The notes beneath the pieces were generated by a model. That model searched no databases, had not been told where the DNA came from, and saw only the letters and a program-made list of their open reading frames with translations. Source: Larus michahellis (lineage: Eukaryota; Chordata; Aves; Charadriiformes; Laridae). From it: a stretch of 64,000 bases of DNA. Location: contig NC_133901.1 of NCBI RefSeq assembly GCF_964199755.1, positions 9,501,556 to 9,565,555 of the forward strand, given 5' to 3'. Shown piece after piece: positions 35,601 through 45,900 of this stretch. The stretch's first letter is position 1, and each line of letters begins with the position of its first letter. The position numbers and the translations under genes were made by a program.

Positions 35601-37925
35601 GCCTTATAGTTCAGTTTGATAACCTCAATCATTCCGATGCATGTGAGGCTGGGTCCATTTCAGCATGACTTGAGACAAATGGCAAGGCTAACTTCTTGGT
35701 ATGACAAGAGAGACAGACTGACAAAGTAATTTCTCTCTCATGCAATTTTAAGCTGTTGGGATTACTTTTCAGTCAATGTTGCTAGCTTCAAGTAATCTCT
35801 TAAAGCAGTTTTTATCTTGGGGTTTTTAGTCGTCATTGTCCGTAACTGGGGAGACCTTACTGTCCTGTGGGTTTTCTTCCTTTTTCTATAGATTACGCTG
35901 TATAGCATGTATGTTGCAGTAATGGCTTTCAACGCCAAAGTCAGCGATCCACTGATTGGGGGAACCTACATGACACTCCTAAATACTGTGTCGAATCTGG
36001 GAGGGAACTGGCCTTCCACTGTTGCACTCTGGCTTGTGGACCCACTTACGGTGAAAGAGTGTGCAGGGGCCCAGGAACAGACCTGCGGAACTACAGTTGC
36101 TGCAGAAGTAAGTTTGGAGGCTGTAAAGGTCTTTGTTCCATTATTTTCAATGAAATTGGTTCTCTTGGTATTTTTTTGCCATTGAAAACCTTCATAGTGC
36201 ATAGCTTATGCTTAAAAATTCCCACCAATTGAGCTAATTTCCCGTCTGATAAAATTAAGTCTGTTTTTATCTTTGCACTTTTAATAACTAACATCTTACC
36301 AAAGATTTGCTGTTGCAGAGTAGTTGTCCATTTCTTTTTGGGCTGGCAGGAAAGCCTGGTGGTAGAAGCACTACATTGGTGCTACGTTTTCTGGAGTGTG
36401 AGGAGGCTGTTGTTATATTTTTGAGAGTAAACCCTGCTAAGTTCAGAGTTTTGTAATTAGGAGCTCTGTTCTTGTCAGGCTGTCTGTTCCCCAAGTCCTT
36501 TAAGTTTTGTGATAGGTTTTTGTTCCGTCTGTCTTTCTGGAGGCTTCCTATCTGAATACCTTTATACCTTCTCCCATGATGTTACTTTGCTCTCTTGTCT
36601 TTGATCTTCACTTTCTATGTGAAATTGAGCGGTGTCACTGGCTGCCTTCCCAGTTTTGGGGAGCCCTGTGGAAGAGAACAAAGAATGTGCTGTGCTACTG
36701 TACACAGATCAAACAACACGACGCAAAACTGCTTGGAAAGCAAGGTTTCAAATTCATCTCCTCATGAGCAAATTAGGTGTTTGGAAGGGTGGAAATGTTT
36801 TAGGGGTTTGGGGGATTTTTATTTCGTACTCGTGTCTGAGATTTCACTCTTGAATGCCAGGACTCTTTGGGATGTGGAGGTTCTAAATAAACAAAGTGTT
36901 CTAGGAGTCAAATGTGACTTGTTTGAACTTGAGTTGCAGCTTTTACTAGTTACAGACGGGAAACTGCTTCCCCCTAATGTGTGCTTTTTCTGCCTGTCAT
37001 GGGCTTGCCACTAATTAGGTTCCCTGGGCCTGGGCCTCTAGTGAGCTTAAGTCCTTCCACCTTCACCTCACTCCCCTGATCTTTTTTTGCATCCTCCCAG
37101 TTGGTAATGTTCCACCACCACTCCCTTACTCCTAATCTGATTTTGACATGTCTCAGAATAATGAAAATGCTGGCAGAACCTCAAGTCGGAGGATTGATTT
37201 GGATTATAGCAGTATTGAAAGCTGAACAATAGCAGAAATGATCACGTGCTATACATGTACCTTTTAAATTCTGGAGTTTTTGTCTTCCAGTTCTGCAACT
37301 AGAAAACATCCTGGGCATGTTTTTCCCAGAGATACGTGGCATTTTCTACTGTCCGTTTGCAGACTCAGTGTGGTGAGATGCAAGGGTATAATTTCTAAGG
37401 AAGTCATTTGCATGGCTCAGAGGGGAAAAAAAAATCTTCATGGGATTAAGAACAGTGCCTGTACCTCCAGGCCAGGATGAGACAGCTGGACAGTTTCTGT
37501 TTTCTAGAGTTAGCCCCTTGGGCAAATATGTTCCACTTGACAAATGTTTTATAACAGTTTTGTTACTTTTCATAGCAATGGTACACTTGGAAGCCTCTCT
37601 TACTAACTCCATAAGCAGATTAAACAAATATATTTAGTCATAACCAAGAGCAAGTAAAAAAATAACAGTGGATATTTAATGCCTACTGTCTAAAAGTCTG
37701 TGTTTCTGTATCTCCCAGAGAATACTTAATGCATCAACTTCTGCTTCTGTCTTTCAGCTCTGCACAAAAGCTGGTGGTTCCTGTGTTACTACCTTGGACG
37801 GTTACTACGTGGAATCTGTCATCTGTGTCATTCTGGGATTTGGTTGGTGGTTCCTACTTGGGCCAAAATTTAAAAGGCTGCAGGACGAAGGACAGTCTTC
37901 GTGGAAGTGCAAGAGGACCAACTGA
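28837..37925 (+). CDS. SLC33A1: Acetyl-CoA transporter 1, six coding exons, complete
   Basis: Multi-pass membrane protein of the ER/Golgi that carries acetyl-CoA into the lumen for acetylation of gangliosides and proteins. It belongs to the major facilitator-like SLC33 family. Six exons join in phase into 1644 nt, 547 codons plus stop, against about 549 in human as I recall. It has a Pro/Gly/Ala-rich cytosolic N-tail of about 67 residues. The first membrane segment (ILLLLVLYVLQGIPLGLAG) starts near residue 71, and FGRRKSW follows as the loop after the second or third segment. Later hydrophobic segments lie in every exon, and the protein ends SSWKCKRTN. The start is chosen for homology (human MSPTISHKD) and a G at -3; the frame is open upstream but has no ATG between 28642 and the chosen start. 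Exon 1 is CpG-island DNA and the other exons are AT-rich. Confidence 0.98.
29603..32916 (+). other. SLC33A1: SLC33A1 intron 1
   Basis: This 3.3 kb intron is T-rich. It holds a poly-C run broken by one A (29862-29880) and a poly-T run near 31859-31878. No exon, repeat family or RNA gene is recognised in it. Confidence 0.6.
32917..33107 (+). CDS. SLC33A1: SLC33A1 exon 2
   Basis: Residues 256(split)-319, FLFFWGTVFLITTT through LLILTAK. A membrane segment, then a Lys/Glu/Thr-rich loop, then another segment. Acceptor CCCCTCCAG; donor AAA|GTAAGT. Confidence 0.97.
33763..33947 (+). CDS. SLC33A1: SLC33A1 exon 3
   Basis: Residues 320-381(split), VGFSAADAVTGLKLVEEG through NTFYKAMPF, almost identical to human. 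Acceptor ATATTGCAG; donor CAG|GTAAAA. Confidence 0.98.
34915..35032 (+). CDS. SLC33A1: SLC33A1 exon 4
   Basis: Residues 381(split)-420, LLLGLEFAFLVWWTPKV through LLSYALHQ. Two membrane segments flank the KHEGGFP loop. Acceptor TTCTTCCAG; donor CAG|GTAATG. Confidence 0.97.
35892..36107 (+). CDS. SLC33A1: SLC33A1 exon 5
   Basis: Residues 421-492, ITLYSMYVAVMAFNAKV through TTVAAE. It contains the conserved SDPLIGGTYMTLLNTVSNLG. Acceptor TTTTCTATAG; donor GAA|GTAAGT. Confidence 0.98.
37758..37925 (+). CDS. SLC33A1: SLC33A1 exon 6 (last)
   Basis: Residues 493-547 plus TGA, LCTKAGGSCVTTLDGYY through WKCKRTN, with the last membrane segment VICVILGFGWWFLLG. Acceptor TGTCTTTCAG. Confidence 0.98.
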   Translation, partial: LCTKAGGSCVTTLDGYYVESVICVILGFGWWFLLGPKFKRLQDEGQSSWKCKRTN

Positions 37926-39595
37926 TGCAGTTTAAATATTGGATGGACTAGCAAGGTCATTTTAGTTTTATTACAAAGACATATCCCATAATTAATAAAC
38001 AGGAATATAGGTATTTTTAAATGCCACATCACTGAAAAAAGGGGTGGCTGAGACCGTGGTATGTTTGTATGTGATACCACTTGCCCTCCCAATGTTAAAA
38101 TGTAAGTTCAGAAAGTAACTGTTAAAAAAATGGCACCTATGTACTACTACATACATATCCCTAAGCTCTAGCTTCAGAGTCACGGCCGCTGGTATAACCA
38201 GCGTTTGAATTTCCATATAGTAACTATGGAAAAGCTAATGTGCCATGTCTGTCTAAACAGCAGCATTGTCAGCTAAGTTCCAGCTCTTTATTTTCAAACA
38301 GAAATGATCTGACACAGGGAGTTGACCCGGGGAAGGATGTCAAAGGCATTTTGACTTGTAGGTTAAGCGTGTTCTACTATGGAATTCCTTGTGGGAAGAT
38401 AAATGTAAAATGTCTGTGGGCTTTGTTTCTTCTCACTTTCTGAACTGTAACCACATCTCAAAGGATGGAACGTTTCAGAGATTCTTTTAAATGTATTTTC
38501 TGGCTTTTATAAGCTTTAAAGATTTATAAGAAAATATTTTTATAAACAAATTACGTTTGTTTAATTTATTTCTGCTGTTTCAAAGCATTTTGATTTACGT
38601 TCAAGGTACTTTCTTGACAAAAAAATTGTTGTAAGGTAGGACTTAAGAGTAACGCACAATACTCTAGGCCTTGAGTCCTGAAGATATAAATTGGACAGAG
38701 CAGCAGTTAGCACACAAAGGCAGGCTCCCAAGGCCGGGGGCACGCAGGCCTTTGGAAGGCAATTGTTATTTTGAGGGAATGAATTGATAGTGTTGTTTCC
38801 TCTATGTCACTGAAATGTCTGAACATTCAGAGTCAATATCAGTGGAAAAAAACATGATTATTCCCAGCTAGGGGTAAGAAAAGATGATCAGTGCCTTTGG
38901 AAGTGATTTGGTGATGACAAACTTGCCAAATTCCCAGTGAGTTGGTGTACAACTTGCTGTCACATTTATCAAACAAGCTAAATCCTGTGGTAGAGCTGCT
39001 ACAGAAACTTATTCCTGATGCTGTGTAGTGGAAACATTCCCGTTGCATTTGTCAAAAATGAATTCCCTCCTGAGTGCCTTAGTGGTGTACAGCAAGCATA
39101 CTGTACGCCAAGAGAGAGGGCACCTGGATAATGTTGGATGTATATGGTACATCGTTATTAAAAAAGAAAACTATTAAAAATACCTTTGAAAGGTACATGA
39201 TTTTCTTCTCCATTCTGTGTTTTTTGCCTTGTCAATATTAGAAGTATTGCCTCCTGAGCTTTGTGTTCCAGACTCCCGAAACGGGTTGTGGATCTTTTGT
39301 TGCTGTATGTTTTAAGAAAAAAGTAAATCAATACCAACTTTTGACTGACTGGAAGGGACATGGGTGTGTACAGTGTCTACATGACATGAGGAGTAAGAAG
39401 GTGTCCAGAAGAGGACAGTGTGACCAAGTGCTTCCTCTGTCTCTTCCCCTCTCCCTTCTCAGGGGGATGCCCTTGGCAGTCAGTGGAAAGCCAAACCCTG
39501 AGCTGTAGATTTCCCCCAGCTGTGAGCTGTGGTCCAGCCACACCACGTTCTTGCCATTTGTTTCAAGTACAGCAAAATCAATCAAGCTAAATAAA
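37926..39595 (+). other. SLC33A1: SLC33A1 3' UTR (probable extent)
   Basis: AATAAA at 37994-37999 would give a very short UTR. A stronger arrangement is AATAAA at 39590-39595 followed by a U-rich stretch, giving about 1.7 kb. A further AATAAA at 41507-41512 could extend it to 3.6 kb. Which is used cannot be told from sequence. Confidence 0.45.
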
Positions 39596-42130
39596 AGCAC
39601 ATTGTTTTTATTCCCTAAACTAGAAGTTTTCCAATTTCACCTCTGCATAAGCACAAAGAATGCAAGAATATTTCAGAGATTTGTAGTCAAAGGTGGATGC
39701 GTCTGTCAGTTCTAGCCAGATCATCTCCACTGGATTAACTGCGTATGAGGCACTTCGGTTCTGTGTCTTTACTGGAACAATGGGCCACTTGCTTTAATCG
39801 CATCTTGTCCATGCCTGGAGATTCTCGTTTGTTTGTTTTTTAGTTTTTCTGAGTTTGAGGAAAAACTTCTCATCTGCAGACTGTGGGAAATCAAATTCAT
39901 AGATGTTTTAGAGTATGCTTTTACTTTGCAATTTTGTTTCACTATTTCTGAAGGTGCCGGTGAAACTTGTTATTAATAACAATGGGTTGAGAATTGCTTA
40001 TCAGTACATTAGATGAACTCGGCAAAATCAAAATTGAACACACACTCCAAATCAGTAGTACTATATATGATGGGACCTAAATCAAGTAACTGTTTCCTCT
40101 CTCCCACTGGAGAAACAACTGATGGAATAGGTTTTTTAATCTATGTTGCTATTTTGTAACACAAGTCAGAAATGTTACTGCTATACCAGCTGATTAGCTA
40201 AAAAGAATCAGTAAACTTTTGGTCTTGCTACTTTTTTTCTCCTAACGAATTTTAAAGTGAAATAATTTAATTTCTTTTGAAATATTAAAATTATTGTAGA
40301 ATTAAACATCTTTAACATTAAAAAAACAAACAAACAAAAAAAAAACTTTTCAAAAGACAAGAAAGAAGCAGCCCAACCTCTTCCTTGAGAGTCTGTCATT
40401 GAAACGGGAGCTGGAGGAGTGATACCAGGAGCTGCTATAGATCCCTGAGTTACTGCGGGGCTGTGTGGTCCTGCGTGACCCGAGAGGGCCCGGGGGGAGT
40501 CAGATGTGTGTTCTCTCTAGCAAAAGGGAAATGGCAGAAATTAGATTTTTGTAGGTAAAGGGTTTGTCCTGATTTAAATTCCTGATCAGGCTCATTGTGA
40601 AGTGAGACAGGTCCCAGGGGAGAGGGTGGAGCGAAGGGCCGGTGCAGCAGGGCATGGGAGGAGAGGGAGAAAACAGCTTTCCCCTTCTTCAGCGCCCGAT
40701 ACACAGGGCTGTGTCATTGTGGGGACTTGCCATGCAGGAAAGTCATCAGCACCTGCGCTCCCCAGTGTAATTTGTTGTTTCACAAGACTTCCTTAAGAGG
40801 CAAATACTGGTGCTCCAAAATTCAATTCTGTAATTCTAGTGCCCAGAAAGAGCATGGGTAAGGCAAAGTTTAAGGTTTGACAAGCTGTGCAAAATAGGAT
40901 TGTGCACCTGCTGCTGCTGCGCCCTGCTCCTGCGGCCCCACCAGGAATCAGCTGAGGATCAGACCCGCCAGTCCTGGTGAACTTCAGTGCTGTCAGTGCG
41001 CTACCCATTGCAACAATCAGCAGTTCTTGGTTTAAAATACCAACTCCACATTTCATCTTTGTTACAGGCACTGGTGCCGATTGTCAAAGGTTCTTCTTTT
41101 TCTGTAAAGTTGTTGTGTTTCATTATCTTCTGGCTGTTCTCAGTGTAGTTCCACGTGATAAATGCTGTTCGACACTGGCTGGTAAAAGAGGGTGTTCAGA
41201 TCATTTTTGATCTGATAAAATGGGAAGGAGAGTTCTGTCACTAAGTACTGTAGAGTCCACTGTGGGAAAGCAGAGCATATCCCTGCAGCAGGGAATGGAG
41301 CAGACGGGCTTTTGCAGGCAGGAATATTGTCTGACTCTTGCCCCCACCAGGAGACAATGCTATTTGTTTAGCATTTTACCCAACATCCAATTCGTAGCAG
41401 TCAGCTGTATGCCTCCAAATTGTTGTTTGGATACAAGTTATGTTTTTCCAAGAGTTTGCACTATCTCTATATTTATCACTTAACCTTAAAATGTTCACAT
41501 TTTGTAAATAAAGTAAAATTAACAACTGTACTGCTTTTTTTGAAAAAAATTACAGGGGTGATATTTACTTGTCCAACTTACCTCATAGCCAGTAATTTAA
41601 GAATTGTTTTAGTTTGAACCTTACATAAAAAGTTTTGATTCAAGTATGAATTTTGCTGCCTTCGATTATAAACTCCCAACTAAATCTGTGCTTTTCCTGA
41701 AATCCTGAGTTGTGACCGTTACCAGTATCATTTCATGTATTGGCTGTTTATGTAAAAACCTAGAATTGGGCTTTAATGGAAACGGGAGACTTGTGTAAAC
41801 ATAAATCCAGTTTTATGTCATTGTCTGATTATTTTCTTAGAGCGTATGTATTTCTGTAAAGACCATATAGGTGCATTGCACAGACGGGCATTTGATTCAC
41901 CTGAGGGAAACGGTTGACTTGAGCCATTTGGTAATGAATTACAAATATTTGTTAGTTTTGAACTAAGGGAAAAGAATAAACAACAATGATGAATACAGGA
42001 ATGTTCCAAAGTTGTTTTTTTCTCTTAAGATAGCACCCCAAGGTGCGACAAGGGAGCTGTATCATAGTGCATTTTGCAGAATCAGAGAAGGTGTATCGCA
42101 GGTTTGAAGAGATGAGGTAATCACCAGTTC
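39596..42130. other. SLC33A1-C3orf33 intergenic region
   Basis: No coding exon is recognised. A GC-richer patch spans about 40400-41010, and part of it (40930-41030, minus strand) loosely resembles a tRNA-derived SINE. The rest is AT-rich with poly(A)/poly(T) runs. The region may in part be distal SLC33A1 3' UTR. Confidence 0.5.
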
Positions 42131-42653
42131 TCTTGTGAGACTGCCCCTGTGTCCAGCTCTGGTGCCCCCAACATAAGAAGCACATGGACCTGTTGGAGCA
42201 GGTCCAGAGGAGGCCACGAAGATGATCAGAGGGCTGGAGCCCCTCTGCTGTGAGGACAGGCCGAGAGAGTTGGGGCTGTTCAGCCTGGAGAAGAGAAGGC
42301 TCTGGGGAGACCTTAGAGCCCCTTCCAGTCCCTAAAGGGGCTACAGGAGAGCTGGGGAGGGACTCTGGATCAGGGAGGGGAGCGATAGGACGAGGGGGAA
42401 AGGTTTTAAACTGAAAGAGGGAAAATTTAGATGAGATATCAGGAAGAAATTCTTGACTGTGAGGGTGGTGAGCCCCTGGCCCATGTTGCCCAGAGAAGCT
42501 GTGGCTGCCCCATCCCTGGAGGGGTTCAAGGCCAGGCTGGATGGGGCTTGGAGCAACCTGGTCTGGTGGGAGGTGTCCCTGCCCAGGGCAGGGGGGTGGA
42601 ACTAGATGATCTTCAAGGACTGTTCTAACCCAAACCATTCTGTGATTCTATGA
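42131..42653 (+). mobile_element. CR1 LINE 3' fragment upstream of C3orf33
   Basis: About 520 bp of plus-strand CR1: tgtccagctctggtgccc near the left end, cagcctggagaagagaagg, gaagaaattcttgactg, agcaacctggtctggtggg, and terminal attctgtgattctatga. It covers the last part of ORF2 and the 3' UTR with internal loss. The tail ends about 260 bp before the C3orf33 start codon, exactly where the CpG island begins. Confidence 0.95.
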
Positions 42654-42676
42654 GACCAGACCGAGATCTCATAGAA
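42646..42676. repeat. 10-bp hairpin at the CR1/CpG-island junction
   Basis: TTCTATGAGA (42646-42655) and its exact reverse complement TCTCATAGAA (42667-42676), separated by 11 bases. The left arm is the CR1 terminal octamer plus two bases; the right arm is outside the recognisable CR1. Confidence 0.7.
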
Positions 42677-42912
42677 CGACTCCGCGATCGCCAGAGTCTT
42701 GCTTTGCAGCTGCCTGAGTGTCGCAGCGTTACTGCCGCTGGGTGCGGACGCTTGGCACAGTCCGAGGCGGGGCCCGGCCCTGGATTCCGCCCCCCTCCGC
42801 GGTCGGGCGCTCCTGTCCCCGCCCCGGCTCCCCCGGCTCCTCCCCGGCTCCCCCGTGTCCCCGCCCCGGCGCTCCAGGCCGGCGGGCGGCGCTGTGGGCC
42901 GGGCGGGCGGCT

Positions 42913-42993
42913 ATGGCGGAGCGGCGGAATGGGGCGGCCGAGGGCCTGTCCCGCCTCTCCGAGTGGGCGGACGCGCACCTCGGCCTGCTGCGG
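42913..42993 (+). CDS. C3orf33: C3orf33 exon 1
   Basis: Residues 1-27, [20 protein letters not shown] through GLLR, aligning with human RISQWADDHLRLVR. Start context GGCTATGG. The donor CGG|GTAACG is followed at once by a GGGGAC array. Confidence 0.93.
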
Positions 42994-45900
42994 GTAACGG
43001 GGACGGGGACGGGGACGGGGACGGGGACGGGGGGGCGGCGGCGGCGAGCGGGTGCGGGGATTGGCCCGGGCCCGGCTGAGCCCCTCTCTCCTCTGCCCGC
43101 AGAACCTGAGCACCGGGATGGCGGTTGCCGGGGTGCTGGTGCTGGCTCGCAGCGTCCGTATGGTGAGTGCGGGGGGGCCGGTGTCAGGCGTGGCTCCCCT
43201 CGTGCGGCATCTCCGCGGCCAGAACCCGGGCACCTTCTCCGCCATTCCTTTGTTTGTTTGTTTCTAACCTACGGTGTTGTTTTCCTCGGTTCTGCCTCTC
43301 CCTCTGCAGCTTCCTGCAGTCCTTCGTACGCACCATCCATTCTGGTGTGCAGCCCAGACAGAACCACAGGATGGTCGGGGTTGGAAGGGACCTCTGAAGA
43401 CCATCTAGTCCAGCCCCATTCCTCCCTGTCAAAGCAGGGTCACCCAGAGCAGGTTGCACAGGGTGGCGTCCAGGCGGGTTTTGAATATTTCCAGAGGTGA
43501 CTCCACAACCTCTCTGGGCAGTCTCTTCCAGCACTCTGTCACCCTCAAAGTGAAGAAGTTTTTCCTCGTGTTTCCCACGTTCCAGTTTGTGCCTGTTGCC
43601 ACTTGTCCTCTCACTGGGCACCACTGAAAAGGGTCTGACCCCATCCTCTTGACGCCCATCCTTTAAATACTTATAAGCATTGATGAGATCCCCTCTCAGT
43701 CTTCTCTTCTCCAGGCTAAACAGACCCAGGTCTCTCAGCCTTTCCTCATTAGAGATGCTCCATTCCCCTGATCATCTTCGTAGCCCTCTGCTGGGCCCTC
43801 TCCAGTAGTAGCCTGTCCTTCTTGAACTGGGGATCCCAGAACTGGACACAGTACTCCAGATGTGGCCTCACCAGGGCAGAGCAGAGAAGGAGGATGACCT
43901 CCCTCGACCTGCTGGCCACACTCCTTTTAATGCACCCCAGGACACCGTTGGCCTTCTTGGCCAAACTGTCTCATAGTCCGAGTAAAGCTGAAATAGAAGC
44001 AGTTTTCTCACATCTGTTCTCCATACTTCCATGAACAAAACTGCCTTTTGAATATTTTTAAGCATGACCCTAAATCTTCCTTCACTTCTTCAAATGACCG
44101 GTTTGTGGCATGTGCTGATGCTCCCCCGCCAGCTCCAGCTGCAGCTGCGCCCATGCAGGTAGGGAGCAATGGCTCTCCGGTGTCGATACAGCTCTTTAAA
44201 AAATAATAGTCACTCTGATCTTCCCTCTGCACAACTCCAAATGCAATTTGCTATGAGAGAACATTTGTATAAAGGTTTTACTTTAAAATCTTACCAGAAA
44301 GCCTGAACTACAAAAGTTGCCAGAATTCTTTTTTTTTTTTTCATTTTTCTGTTTTGTTTGTTTGTTGCCTTTTTGTTTCATTAAACCCAAGGTTCGTGAA
44401 TGTGTTACCCAGGCTGTTGGAGCTTCCAGTTCAAATGAGATGAGACTTGAACAAATTCTCTTTGTAAAAACCTTCAGGCTTTCTGCCTGCAAGGTCCTGA
44501 GTTTCTGTATTCCTAGTGGGAGACCTTATGGAGCACAAATGGGAAGGTTTACTGAATAAATAATATAGAGTAAAAAGATCTTTAAGTTTAGACATAGTGT
44601 TTTGGTTTATTTCCCCTAAGGGCTGGTGTGTCCCAGCAGTTGCACATAAGCAGGTCAGTACTTTCCACAGCTGTAGAGAAGTAGGTCGGTGTTCTACAAA
44701 AGGCTTCTTGCCCTGAGACTTCCAGACGGCGTCTGAAGTCCTGGGTGTCCCACCATCCCCAGGGCCTGTCCTTCTCCCTCGACCCCTAAACCGGTGGCAG
44801 TTTCGCTCCTTTGCTGCTGGCCAAGTCCTTCCTGCTGCTAAGCTTAGTTTTCCTGTGTGATCACGTAACTATCCCTTTGAATCCTCCTGTTAATTGAGGG
44901 CTGTGGTGTCAAATTTAATCTTCTTGTGATCTTTTCAAAGGTGTACACCTGCTTGTGTCTCTCTCCTTTTTTCACTCCCTTATCGAAGTCTACGTTGTTT
45001 CTGTCCTCCCTGCTTTGCCTTTGTTTTCAGCGTGTCTGTTCTTTGCACGTCTTGGCTTCCTTTCACTCCTATTCTAGCACTGTTCAGGCCACTTCTGAAA
45101 TGCTCTTTTCATGGTGAATCAAGTGAACTTCAATATGCACTGCTCAGAAAATGCCTGTTTCTTTTCTTTCTCTAAATGTTACCTTCATGCTCTCTCCTAA
45201 TATTGCAAGTCCTGTAAGTGTCTGGAAAGGCTGGCACATAATGGCTTCTGCAGCTGATTACTATTAAAAAAATTTTATATATGTGTATACACACACACAC
45301 ACTCTTGCCCATGCTTTCTAATAATAGATCTGTAATTTGCCAAACTGTTTTAAGAAGTTGTATTTAAAGCGATTGTTACTGCTCTATGCTTTTTCAAAAA
45401 CTTTTTCTTGTTCTTTCCATCAATAGACAACAAAGTTTACACGTGCTTCGGATATACCTGTGGCGTTTGTAGAAAAGAATGTGAAATTGCGGGGAAAATT
45501 ACATCATATAACTGAGAAAGGCCTGGAAGTTGAACACATTCCCATTAGCGTTCCTTTCATTACGTCAATACAGAGAAAATGTGAGTAAAAGAATGTGAAG
45601 AACAAGGGTATGAATGAAATGTTGTTCTTAACATGGCTACACAGAGAACGGGCAGGGGCAAGCTTGAGAGGAAGGGCTGAGTTACAATCCTGGCTCTGTC
45701 TTTTTCCATACTTCACAAGGCAGGAAATTGGGGAATAAAGGACTGCGAGGAGACCTGTAAAAAGAGCTTGCCAATTACAGTATTTGTATTAATTGGCATC
45801 ATTATTGTGATATTTTTCTGGCAGCAAAAGCTAGCATGCGGGCAGTTCATTTGCATACATAGCTCATCTCCTTCCTGGCAAAAAGACTCTATTGGAATTA

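Larger units (their letters stand above)
42660..43250 (+). promoter_or_regulatory. CpG island, C3orf33 promoter
   Basis: GC- and CpG-dense sequence with several GC boxes and ccccgcccc/cccggctcc tracts before the start codon, no TATA box, extending through exons 1 and 2. It starts abruptly at the CR1 tail on its left. Confidence 0.75.

Noticed and set aside
42625-43245. 206-codon minus-strand and 260-codon plus-strand frames at the C3orf33 island
   Set aside because: Pro/Arg/Gly-rich translations of CpG-island and CR1 DNA, lacking any domain and crossing true splice sites of C3orf33.
43184-43964. Several minus-strand frames resembling reverse transcriptase
   Set aside because: Kept only as parts of a dead CR1 fragment, not as host genes. 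Frame changes and 5' truncation are evident.
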